A stretch of 64,000 bases of DNA from Ophiosphaerella korrae (lineage: Eukaryota > Ascomycota > Dothideomycetes > Pleosporales > Phaeosphaeriaceae). Shown here in pieces: positions 22,785-33,800 of the stretch. Position numbers and translations under genes: made by a program. The notes under the pieces were generated by a model, which was given only the letters and a program-made list of their open reading frames with translations, did no database searches and was not told the origin of the DNA. The DNA is taken from contig JALNQF010000023.1 in NCBI GenBank assembly GCA_028456385.1, positions 1-64,000 of the forward strand, read 5' to 3'. Within the stretch, counting starts at the first letter, position 1. Every line of letters starts with the position of its first letter.

Positions 22785-23612
22785 TTAGCCATATTCATTG
22801 ATGTCGAGGGCAAGAACTGGAACCATAAGCAAGCCCACTTCACAACCAAGCAGCACGAACAAAAGCCCTTGCCGCAAAGAACTTCCTTCCCAGCCCCTCG
22901 GGTCAGCTTCCTCGATGGCGGTGAACATTTCCAGCGTCAGGGTCGGCGGCGGCGCCCTGTTGAACTTGGTGACTTTGTGTAGAGCCTCAATGGCTTCGGC
23001 TTCGCGGCCCCTCGCGAGCAGGAATTTAGGCGATCCATGGAACTGGAAGACGAAGTAGCGGAGGCAGAAGATTGCCAGCGCCATGCAGCCCAGGGCGATG
23101 ACGTTGTAGCGCCACCCCATGTTGCTTGAGACGGTGCAGCAGGTTTCTCCCGGCGCGACTGCTTTGCAGGACTTGAGTTCGATGTCACAACGCCAGCGTG
23201 CGGCGGTGCCATAAGCAATGCCTGATGCGGCGATGACGCCAATGGGCTGCCACATGGGGAGCAGCGAGACAAGGAAGTGGCGGCTCTGCGGAAGAAATTC
23301 GATTGCGTCGACGGGGATATTGCCGCCGGGACCCAGGGAGCCAGGAAATAGATGCCGCAGATGGCGCTGTAGTTGAATTTGGGGGCTTCCTAGTACAGTG
23401 AGGAAGAGCGTGCGAGCAAAGTGTTGTGATACTACGGGAGGAAGGCCGAGGCCAAACTTGTCTAGTTTTACGTTGATCGGCGCAGCCTTATTTTCGAAGG
23501 TGATGAGAGGGGTCGCTGCGGTTCCTTTGAGGACGGCTGTGAATGTGAGGTCCTCGGATGATACTAGTTCCAGGTTGTTGTTGTAGACGGGAACTTGTAC
23601 GCCCCAGATGAT
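22785..23612 (-). pseudogene. MFS transporter fragment joined in frame to an unassigned segment
   Basis: The minus frame is open from 23612 to a stop at 22785 (275 codons). The downstream part is a sugar/phosphate-type MFS transporter piece: PGGNIPVDAIEFLPQSRH, MWQPIGVIAASGIAYG, SNMGWRYNVIALGCMAL, then the central-loop block FQFHGSPKFLLARGREAEA. It ends after the start of the next helix. The upstream part (VQVPVYNNNLELVSSEDLTF, then LITFENKAAPINVKLDKFG) is coherent but not recognised. Helices 1-3 and 7-12 are absent. Near 23340 another frame reads FNYSAICGIYFLAPWV, which suggests a frameshift. I take this to be a truncated transporter relic. Confidence 0.6.
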
Positions 23613-24688
23613 TCAGAATCCTTATCTTTGGATTGTCTCCGTGGAGCTGGATTTGCTTTCAGAACGTGAGGGCCACGTGCGAGGCAAGTTCAGCCGTTCT
23701 CGCACAATCGGTCCTACATGCATCGCCGTACCTAGTCTTTGCTAGGGTAGATCCATAGCCATGGTTATGGACGACCGCAAATGTCGAAGCTTGTTGTAGA
23801 AGTGTCGCATTTTCCATGGCATCCGAAGATCGTCGTAAGGGTCGGAGGTAGCTGATTACCATCACCAATTTGACGTCGCTGATGCTTCCGATGAATTCGT
23901 CCGGAATTGGCCTGAGAAGAGCTGAGATCGCGATTGATAGGAGTGAAAACACTTCATACTCATTGACTCCAGCTCTTTTTGACAGTAATCCATTAACATG
24001 AGAGAAATTTAGACACGCTGCAGTCCCTACACTGTATGCGCTTATTAAGAAAACATCTCAATAGTATAGGATTTGCGAGGCCAGGCTTCAGGCTTGCCAA
24101 AATGATCCTCGGCAAGAATGGTTCCAGGATATGCTTGTCAAGAGATGCTGATTCATCCCTTTCAACGCAGCTATTTCCAGAAGAGCGCAAAGAATTCCCA
24201 CATTCGACATGGAGGACCACTCGCTGTGGTTCCTGATCAATGGGATTGGCTGTCACCAATCGCGTATCATTCATGTGGATCGAACAAGAATAAGAGGGCA
24301 ATGTGGTGTCCTGCCTGGCAAACGATCTAACGGGGGATGTAGCGCAGATTCTGTTGGATATACGATTGAGATGTTACAAGGTTGAAATGGAAGAATGGGT
24401 GACGTTAGACAATGGCTTGAGATCGAATCGTGATTGGTGGAGCTTTGACCAGCCTATCGATTTATCCTGGATCTGCTACGCAATTTCCTAAACGCGCATC
24501 GACCCGTGTGCGACTGCCACATATACACAACCATGCACATCTTTCGTTGGAGTTGCGACCGCGTGTCACGAGACACAACGACCATGAGGATGGCGGGGTC
24601 CGTCTGTTCCTGTTCAGCATAGCCACATTCTGCAACTCTCCGACGCGTCCCCACAACACCAACCTCATCCAGCTATCGCACAAGCGAG
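23613..24688. other. Intergenic region, no gene recognised
   Basis: Short frames on both strands (for example 23659-23952 minus and 23993-24301 minus) show no family signature. The last 200 bases probably hold the promoter of the hydrolase at 24689. Confidence 0.4.
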
Positions 24689-26264
24689 ATGCCTCCAAAA
24701 TCACCACCGCGGCTCCGCACTAGGATGGCCAGCTTCCTCGGGAACGTGGCCTGGACTAGCTTTAGGCTTGGGTTTGGCCTAGTCAGCTTTGCTAGCATAT
24801 GGTCGATTGCAGTCTTCAGGGACGGTGCCTTTTGGGCTAAGGACACTGAAGCGGAGAAGCAGGAGCTAGCTGCTGCTCAGCACAAGTACTGGGCCCTCGA
24901 AGACGAGCCGATTCCTGGTTTCCGGCATGCTTTTTGGAGGACCAAGGCTGGAACAAGCATCCATTATATCACCAACAACAAGGAAGTCCCCGCCGCAAAG
25001 AAGGAAGTAATTGTCTTCATTCATGGTATGACTCCTATAAAGAAAGCCATCGTCTTGCTAATGCTATATTGCCAGGCTTCCCAGATTCCTATCTCCTCTG
25101 GCGCTACATTCTTCAGTCCGCCGAGCTGCAACGTGACTACATCCTCGTCGCCGTCGATCTACCCGGATATGGCGGCTCTGATAGCTTACCAGGTTATGGT
25201 CCCAATGAAGTACTTGAAGCAATGTCCGAATTCATACTTGGGATAAGGGGCGCTTATTTGAACTGGGGCAAAAAACTCGTTATTGTAAGCCACGACTGGG
25301 GCGCACTGGTTAGTGCTCGGCTTGCATCCGAGGCAAGCAGCCTTGCTGATCATTGGGTCATCACCAGTGGCATGATTGTCAGTATCACAGGATTCCGTTA
25401 ACATTACTGGTACTAATATCGAGGTAGCCACGCCTGGCGCATCTGAATACTGCAACACAGTTTGAGCTGGCCAAGAAGATGTTTCGAACCTGGACCCGTG
25501 GCCCGTCGAACCTACGCCTACTCAAGACCGCCTTCGCAACGCTTCGCCCAATACGCTCTCAATTTAAACGCTCATTCTATATCTTCTGTTTCCTCCTTCC
25601 CCGGCGTTTTAGTAACCTCTTTGCCACATTCGGGAACTACTATTTCCTTAGGCTCTTACACTTTCTTACCACGGCCGATTCTAAATCTAGAGGAGACAGG
25701 AATCCTATCAAATGTCTTGACCCCAAACAAGTAGGCGAATGCATGGCCATGTCGATCGGCCCAGGAATGGCACAGCTAAACAGCTCTGCTGAGATGAAGT
25801 ATGGCGAATCTGTAAGGCAAAGATTAAATGATCGCGGCATGTCCGAGAAGGTCCGACTATACCGCGAAGGACTATTCACCGACAAGTGGGAGAGGTCTCT
25901 CGAGACCACAGTTGCGCTCTACGAGATCGGCAACGAAAAAGATCCCCATCGCTCAATTGCATCATCTGCCACCCTCCTAGAAGGCCAACCACACGGCTCC
26001 CTCCAAGCCCCCACGACAGTCATTCTCGGCGAACACGACCCAGCCTTCGACCGCCGCCTAGCCCTCGACAACATCAAGGACTTTCTCGCCGATGGCAGCC
26101 AGGTACTACTCGTCAAGAACGGAGGCCATTGGCTCCCGCTTGAGCCTGGAGGTCGACGCGTCGTGGAGGCCACGATATCGTGGGCTGTGAGCCAGCAGGT
26201 TGGCAAGCGCAAGGAGACGCCGTTCGCGGCGATGGGCGATGTCAAGGTCGTTGCGGAGACGTAG
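24689..26264 (+). CDS. Membrane-anchored alpha/beta hydrolase, epoxide-hydrolase-like
   Basis: The model is join(24689..25025, 25076..25377, 25428..26264), 491 aa, with two introns of 50 nt each. An N-terminal hydrophobic segment (about residues 15-45) suggests an ER or membrane anchor. The fold is marked by the oxyanion block VFIHGFPDSY (His112-Gly113), then DLPGYGGSD, then the nucleophile elbow VSHDWGAL with Asp186 as nucleophile. Asp at that place is typical of epoxide hydrolases and haloalkane dehalogenases. The late acid region is ILGEHDPAFD and the catalytic His447 lies in NGGHWLPLE. A long cap domain lies between. Frame and splice sites are intact. The substrate is unknown. An in-frame ATG at 24725 (MASFLGN) is an alternative start. 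Confidence 0.88.
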
Positions 26265-27226
26265 AATCGCCCTGTTCTTCCTTGGGCACCGCCGCCTCTG
26301 TCTCCTCTGTGTCTTCCGCTTTGTTCGCAGGAATGAATTTGGTCTGCGGGGATGTTCCGGTCTTGTTGTGAGGGCTATCGATGAGTTTAGTTATTGCATG
26401 TGTGTTTGACTACATATGTTTTCATGGCTTTGTGAGAGGGTTTTATGCAGTATTATTAAACAATTATACTACTGGGATGAGGATATGAGGGCTAGGCCTA
26501 GTCGGGCGACGTGGGGCTTCTTGCTGCATTTTAAATAGCGATGACATAGCAATAGCGAATATATGCTACTTTTAACAGTACAACTGGTCTGCTCGTAAAA
26601 GGTATTGGTATGGTTTCAACCATTCTTGATCTGATTACATATTTGTCAATTTATAATTATAACGACCTTTGATAGAATGCCTTGATTCTCAAACTGTCCG
26701 AGCGTTCTGACACAGTTATCTCACATTTCAAAGCCGAAGCTCGTCACTGACGCCAACTACAAGAAGTTCGTCGTCGGCTACGTAAAATATCGACGTGCCT
26801 CTCTGCCAAACCACAAATCAGCGCGTTCGGAAGGGACTTCAATACATACCTGCACGTGAAATCACTCTACCTTTGCCTGCCACGCCTCGCGGCCTCGTCG
26901 AAGACGATTGACAAATTCCTGATAGATTCCATCTCAGGCTACATCGGATAGCTTGCTATGAGTTAAGATACTTGGCTACATACCAAATGACCTTCCACAT
27001 TGCCAGGTATAGTGGGTTGGGGGGATTGATAAATTGCCGTTATACCACGAATTTCGGCAAGCTGTATCTCCCGGATTATCAAGGGAAGGAGAGGGTGAAT
27101 GAGAAGTTAAGAGTTGAATATCAGGTATGTTGAGCGGCAATAGGATGTGGAAATGCGCACACCCGAGGAAGAGACCATTCTAATATACTTCAACCTCAAC
27201 AAAATACACGACCTCGAGACAACTCC
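26265..27226. other. Intergenic region with a possible gene scrap
   Basis: Mostly AT-rich. Near 26730-26815 a plus frame reads PKLVTDANYKKFVVGYVKYRR, which looks coding-like but is too short and isolated to assign. Confidence 0.35.
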
Positions 27227-27718
27227 TCATGGAATACCTTCAAGCTTACAACCAAGCAGACCCCGACACAATTCCACAGCCGTATTCTTAGCTTCTTCTT
27301 CGCCCACCTCGCTATGCTCATTTCCCCTCTCCCACTTGATCTCAACAATCTTCGCTCCATCCTTCTCAGCACCACTCTCCTCCTTCCCATCATCATCCGA
27401 GCCCTTCAGCTTAATTTGGAATTGTTCATGGCCAGTCCAGCTCCTGTACAAATGGACCACAATGTTGCCTTGCGGATCAGGCCCATCGGTGTTGCACATC
27501 CAGCGGTCGTCCATGTCTTGCGGCGCGAAGCCTTGGAGCAATTTACTGACGTCGGACCCCGTGACGCTGAGGCTCCATGGTGCAGTCAACGGGTGCTCGA
27601 TGGGATGGACTTCCCAGGTTTCTGCCGTAACGCGCTGCGCGGTCATGTTTGGTGTTTCTGCTGCGGTGGAGCCAGACTGCATCCGCTTGGGTATAAGAGG
27701 ACGTAGAAATTGTTTCAT
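27227..27718 (-). CDS. Small conserved fungal protein of unknown function
   Basis: Single-exon 163-aa soluble protein. It has a basic start (MKQFLRPLIPKRM), a core with LLQGFAPQDMDDRWMCNTDG, then PDPQGNIVVHLYRSWTGHEQF, an acidic linker (about 108-122) and the block KIVEIKWERG followed by a helical C-terminus. The core resembles a small uncharacterised family seen across ascomycetes, from memory only. There is no signal peptide or membrane segment. The intact frame with a clear start and stop in an otherwise gene-poor stretch supports a real gene. Confidence 0.65.
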   Translation of the reverse strand: MKQFLRPLIPKRMQSGSTAAETPNMTAQRVTAETWEVHPIEHPLTAPWSLSVTGSDVSKLLQGFAPQDMDDRWMCNTDGPDPQGNIVVHLYRSWTGHEQFQIKLKGSDDDGKEESGAEKDGAKIVEIKWERGNEHSEVGEEEAKNTAVELCRGLLGCKLEGIP

Positions 27719-28209
27719 TGAACTTTTGACGCTACGACTTCAGGAAAACAAATTGGGAAGGCAACTAGAGCTTGTTGTGACTGTTCTGGGCTAGTTGGCT
27801 TGCACTAGCACGTTGAAATGCCGCTGCTTTCTGAGTGTCAAAGATATAAAGGGAGATGCTGGAGATGCTGGAGATGCTGGCCACGTCCACGGGTAGATCG
27901 GTGGTATTCTCTTAAATATAAAGTACGCACTCTACTTAACTTCTAACTTATGGCTGAGCCGCAGGACGGGTACGTGCAGTTGATGTGCCGTGGCCTGCGC
28001 CACATGCTAAACCCGTTTCATACATGGGGTAGCATTGATTTAATGGCTGTAAATAATGTAGTAATACCGAAATGCGCCGCAACTTCATGGGGTTCACGAA
28101 ACCTCTCAAGAGAATGCCCGCATTCCACATATAGCCTGGAGACATAAATACCGACTGACTTTCTAAGGCCCGGTTTCTGTTTCATGTTTCTTGCAAACGC
28201 CATGGTTGT
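27719..28209. other. Intergenic region
   Basis: Includes a short direct repeat GGAGATGCT in three tandem copies at about 27853-27880. No gene was recognised. Confidence 0.45.
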
Positions 28210-29103
28210 TCCTTGGTTTATCTCAAGCCCTGGCTGGCCTGGTCTGCACCATCCTGCACTTTTGCCTACCTGAAACAACATCCCCAGCTCAGGTATGACT
28301 ACGTCGACTGGAACGCTCTTCTTTCTGGTCAATATAGTCAGGGCGTCGCAGACGTTGATGGCTCCATCCCGGCGGCCAAAGCCATTAATACAACCTATAC
28401 CCAGTCAAAACCACGCCAATCGCTTCTAGCGAAGAGCGACACTACAATGATATCTATCTTGGTGCAGAGAATATTTCGAGAGGTGGCCCGGTGGGAATCT
28501 ATTTGGCCGAAGGCACCGATCTTATGTTCATGACCGACATCATCGAGCGCGTCACTGGAAATCCATCCCAGAAGCAGCCTGGCATGCAACCATCCTCGTA
28601 AGTCTAGAGAACTGGCGATATCTACAGCTACTCTACTATGCCCGCGCAAGATCCTACCAAACCTCCTGCTCCCCGCACTGAATCTAACACCAATATCCCC
28701 ACACATGCACGAGGACATAGCATAGCAAAGTTGTGTGCCCGTGCCCATAAATCGGATCACGGGCTAGTAGCATCTCATTCCTACTTCTACACGAATAGGT
28801 ATAGCCAACATCAAAAGTCGCTGGTACGAAACGGGTCTACTCTTCGAGAACTCTTTCACCGAAGCTGTAAAGGAAAACGAGGGTAGAAACAGTATTTAGA
28901 TGAATGCGCAAGGTAACGCCACTGGCGTGGCAAGAAATGTTAGCCTCTCGAAGCCAGATTGTGTCATTGCCTTTGATGGCGCACTACCCAAGGGAACCCA
29001 TATCATCGATAGCCTAGGCCCACCTGCGCAACCAATTGTGCAAAGAAGTCAGCAAGCAGCTTCAAACGATCTGCAGGCCCTCAAAATAGCCCTTTGGAAC
29101 TAG
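28210..29103 (+). pseudogene. Decayed gene of unknown family
   Basis: Several coding-like segments follow each other on the plus strand in shifting frames: LRYDYVDWNALLSGQYSQGV (about 28290), NDIYLGAENISRGGPVGIYL running into FMTDIIERVTG (about 28448-28570), GIANIKSRWYETGLLFENSF (about 28800), and NAQGNATGVARNVSLSKPD to a stop at 29103. Stops and frame changes lie between them. The blocks look like one protein that has lost its frame, but I do not recognise the family. Confidence 0.45.
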
Positions 29104-30838
29104 TGGAACAGATGCTTTTTCCCTTGATGACTTCATGAACGTCGAGCACTTAGAGGACGGTGCTGGTGTAGATTTTAGCCATAATTTTCGATTTTACGCG
29201 TATTTATTGGGACCAAGCATTCTTAGGCGTTTGGTGTGACTCCTGCTATGGGTATGACTTGCGGTCAGCAAAAGTTGATGTTATTGGTTGACATTGTTTA
29301 GTAAATGCATTCGTTATGCTGTAAGTTACACTCTGCCCTCTGGTATTCTTTATCACTTCATATGCCCAAATGTCTCCATGCGAAAGATCCAGTATTGACT
29401 GTCGAGAGGCCAATCGGTGTCCATGCTTCAGTTCCTCTCACTGATCAAGTCTTGGTAATAGTATGTATACACTTTAGGCACACGGGACTTGGAAATGTCC
29501 GCGTTCTTTATTTTAGCACCATTGCAATCAGTCAAGAAAGAAAGAAAGAACCAATATTCATAACCAGTCATTAATTCTGAGAGCCTGTTTGGCTGCACCA
29601 AATTTCCAGAATCAACTATGCGGAATACTCTACTAAATAATTTCACTAGGTCTATCGCGACCGCTTTGGTTGTCCTTGCCAAGTTAAGATAGAAGAATCG
29701 ATTCGTGTTTAGAGATCTTTACCTAGTTCTAATCACATAATCTGCTCCCCCTACAAATAAAGCGGCTTTGCATAGCCTCTTCCCTTGTATCCCTTCTTTA
29801 CCCTCTTTGCTAGAGACGTGAGGAGGTTACTTGACTAATAAGAGCTAGCAAGAGAACTGAGATTCTGCTTAAGGCCTGTTTCTCAAATCTCCTGTTGATT
29901 CTTAGCTTAAAAGAGTAAGGTAGTGGTAAAACTGGCACTAGTAAGAATTAAAAATAAGTGGCATTACCACAGTCCGCAATAATCAATTCAACATTTGCTC
30001 TCACAGACCCACTTACCCCCGTGTTCAGATCTGATACAGTGGCGCACACAATCAGCTTCCGGTTCTTGTACGCTACTGAAATTTTTGCGCGCGACAGCCC
30101 CTGTCACGCTTAGGTAGCGCCTTATTAGGATACGGCGTGTTCCTGCCGCTCAAAGATCACAGAAACTGTCTAAACTATTGCTTATGCTAGCTACACCCAT
30201 CGTCCACAGTGATAACTAAAGCCTTGCTGTCTAGCTGTACCTTATGACGTAGTCTATCTACTGGCAAGGAGCTTTGTCAAGTCTAACTCTGAAGACTGTG
30301 GCTTTAATCCTGTGTTTGGCGACCGGCTCACAATACTGTTGGCTGTATCCAGTTAAGCCTTCCTCATGTTCGCAGGACGGGGACATTAGAAAGAACGTCC
30401 CAAGTAATTTGCTGCCAATTTCATGATTCCCTATTGCGTATTTGTCCTCTGCACCATCTTTCTTGATTAGTGGGACTCTGGTAAACGAGCTGCTTACCTG
30501 TAAGTCTAAGTATTTAGCTGCCTTCTATATATTGTCGCTATCGTTAAGGTACGCCCCTTAGTGTAGCTTCCTGTGTCTTCTAATTGTTTAATTTACGGCA
30601 AGCTGTCTCAAGGGTATAGCTAGAGGGGTTCAGCCGTCTTCTCTACTAGCTGTAGCGACATAATGTATCGCTCGTCACTAGTAAATATACTAATCTCGAC
30701 TCGCTCTATACTAGTACTACCTTTTGACTACGCTTAGATACGTTTTAATAGAAACAGGGTGGCAAGTAATACTAGTATACAAGTATATATTCCCCTTTAA
30801 CCTTGTATAAAATAAAAATCATTACAATATATTATGAG
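29104..30838. other. AT-rich gene-poor region with a MITE fragment
   Basis: Stops in all frames and no gene recognised. It holds a partial copy of the 162-bp hAT-like MITE (see 29968) and the 3' flank of the HET-NACHT-ankyrin gene. Confidence 0.5.
29968..30017 (-). repeat. Partial copy of hAT-like MITE
   Basis: The sequence CCGCAATAATCAATTCAA followed by CTCTCACAGACCCACTTAC matches, in reverse complement, the right end of the complete element at 45651-45812. Similarity stops at about 30017. Confidence 0.7.
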
Positions 30839-33800
30839 TTAGCCTAAAGAAATGGAAGATTGTAGTAGCTTGACTACGGCCTCGTGCCTGTTCCGAGTCG
30901 CCCACGAGAGCGGCGTCCGACCGTATTCGTCCTTTGAGTCCACTTCCGCCTTACCAGTCTCGAGAAGCAGCTTGACTACGGCCTCGTGCCCGCTCCGGGC
31001 CGCCCACGAGAGCGGCGTCCGACCGTTGTTATCCTTTGAGTCCACCTTCGCCTTACCCGTCTCGAGAAGCAGCTTGACTACGGCCTCATGCCCATTCCGA
31101 GCTGCCCACAAGAGTGGCGTCCGACCGTTGTTATCCTTTGAGTCCACCTTCGCCTTACCCGTCTCGAGCAGCAACTTGACTACGGCCTCGTGCCCATTCC
31201 CAACCGCCCACGAGAGCGGCGTCTGACCGTATTCGTCCTTTGAGTCCACTTCCGCCTTACCTGTCTCGAGAAGCAACTTGACTATGGCCTCGTGCCCGTT
31301 CCCAGCCGCCCACCAGAGCGGCGTCTGGCCGTATTTGTCCTTTGAGTCCACTTCCGCCTTACTCGTCTCGAGCAGCAACTTGACTACGGCCTCGTGCCCG
31401 TTCCCAGCCGCCAACCAGAGCGGCATCCGACCGTTTTTATCCTTTGAGTCCACTTCCGCCTTACCTGTCTCGAGCAGTAGCTTGACTACGGCCTCGTGCC
31501 CGTTCCCAGCCGCCCACAAGAGTGGCGTCCGACCGCTGTTATCCTTTGAGTCCACCTTTGTCTTACCTGTCTCGAGCAACAGCTTGATTATGGCCTTGCG
31601 CCCGTTCCCAGCCGCCCACGAGAGCGGCGTCTGGCCGTATTCGTCCTTTGAGTCCACTTCCGCCTTACCTGTCTCGAGAAGCAGCTTGACTACGGCCTCG
31701 TGCCCGTTCCGAGCCGCCCACGAGAGCGGCGTCCGATCGTTTTTATCCTTTGAGTCCACCTTCGCCTTACCCGTCTCGAGAAGCAGCTTGACTACGGCCT
31801 CATGCCCGTTCCCAGCCGCCCACGAGAGCGGCGTCTGACCGCTGTTATCCTTTGAGTCCACCTCCGCCTTACCCATCTCGAGCAGCAGCTTGACTACGGC
31901 TTCATGCCCGTTCCCAGCCGCCCACCAGAGCGGCGTCTGACCGTATTCGTCCTTTGAGTCCGCTTCCGCCTTACCCGTCTCGAGAAGTAGCTTGACTACG
32001 GCCTCGTGCCCGTTCCCAGCCGCCCACCAGAGCGGCATCCGACCATTGTTATCCTTTGAGTCCACCTCCGCCTTACCCATCTCGAGCAGCAGCTTGACTA
32101 CGGCCTCGTGCCCGTTCCGAGCCGCCCACGAGAGCGGCGTCTGACCGGCGTTATCCTTTAAGTCTACCTCCACCCCGGCTACCAACAATACTTCAGCTGT
32201 TGTGGAAAACCCATTTTTAGCTGCAATACGTGAGAGTCTATTTCTAAAGTCTTTTGCGGCAGCACGCCGTTCACTGCTTAAGAGAATTGTGTCCAAGTAT
32301 GAACCAACCCAGCTCTCCAGCAAGTAAACGGCTGGTTTATCGACCAATTCGCCGATGAATTGGGAGATGATATTTCGAACGTTTTTGTCTTGCTGGCCGC
32401 CATCGATGTGATGCCTAAGGTAACACAGAGCATATTTTGCTAGTGGCCTTTTGTCTAGATACTGGGCATAGGCTGCAAAGTGCTCCGAAGTCCAAGATTC
32501 AATATCCAGTAATATCTCTGCTAAAGAGGTATTTGCGGCACAAAGCATGAGATACCGGATACAAGTCATAGATATGCAAATGTGGGCATCTCTATCGCAT
32601 ATCTGGAACTCGGAGTGCGCCACAACTCCATTGGGATCGAGGAAGAACTCGCGGACAGTCTGATGCATAACTTGGACTCTCCCATTTCCTACAAGTTTGT
32701 TAGTTTGCGGGTTAAAGAGTAGGGGTAAGTTTATCCCAGTACCGTGATGTCGCTTGATTTCCAAGAAGTTGCCTCCGCAGGAAATGATACGTCGCTCGGA
32801 TGGGATACGTTTCCGAAAAGAATCATCCGACGGAGTGAAATGTGTGTCAGGATTGTCCGGAATACCAAGGGCATGGAGTAATTCGTCTACTGCAAGAGGA
32901 CGTCTTGCGAAGAGGACGAATCGGAACATTTTTACCCCACCCATGAGATCTGATTTGTTTCCCACCATTTTCTGGAGCGTGCGCTTGTAGAAGTCTTTCA
33001 GCTCTGTTGGAAGCTGTTTAAGGAGTTCGAAGATCTCTTCCTCAGAATTTCCGTCCTCGTAAGACCTCAGTAATTCCTCTCCAACCAGTTTTACCCATAG
33101 GAATACCCCTTGAGCGTTTTCAACAATGTATTCCGTTGCTTGAGCAAAGGTATGAGTAAGATTTAGACCATCTAAGAGGGAATGAGTGAAACTAGAAACA
33201 TCTCGCTTTGTCTCGTCTTGCAATCTTATTAAATTATGAGATGGCCTTATGCGGAGATCTAGCTCTCCCACCGGCCGACTTGCAACAAATACCTTCGTAA
33301 TGCAATGTTTTGTCTTGGAACAAAGTTCGAACAATAGTTTGAGAATATCGCGCCTGTCGTTTTCCTCAGACTCATCTACTGCATCAATGATTAGGTAGAG
33401 TCTCTCTAGCGGGTAATCCTGTAAAGATTTGAGGACCGTCTTCAGTGATTCGTAGTCCCAAGAAACGCGAGGCTCACGGTGGCGCTGACCCCGATACTCA
33501 GTTTGAAAGCAATGGTAAAAGAAAGCCTCGTCTTGGTTCAGAATATCGTACAGAATTGACCGGAGCATGTTGTAGTGACTTCTTTGAAGCTCGCCTTCTC
33601 TATAGCTGTAAAAGAACTTGGCCATAATAGACGACTTCGCAGCTGGTTCACGTTTTACAAGACAGTCACCGAAATATTTTGTAAGTGTGCTTTTCCCGCT
33701 ACCAGGTTTCCCTTGGATATAAAGAAGTCCAGACTCGTCTGACGTGGACCAATCTCTGTACTGATTATGATCCCAGATCCACTCGAAGGAACCTCGATGC

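Noticed and set aside
30852..31838. Plus-strand open frames across the ankyrin array
   Set aside because: They are periodic shadows of the 102-bp repeat; the minus frame has the ankyrin consensus and continues into NACHT and HET domains.
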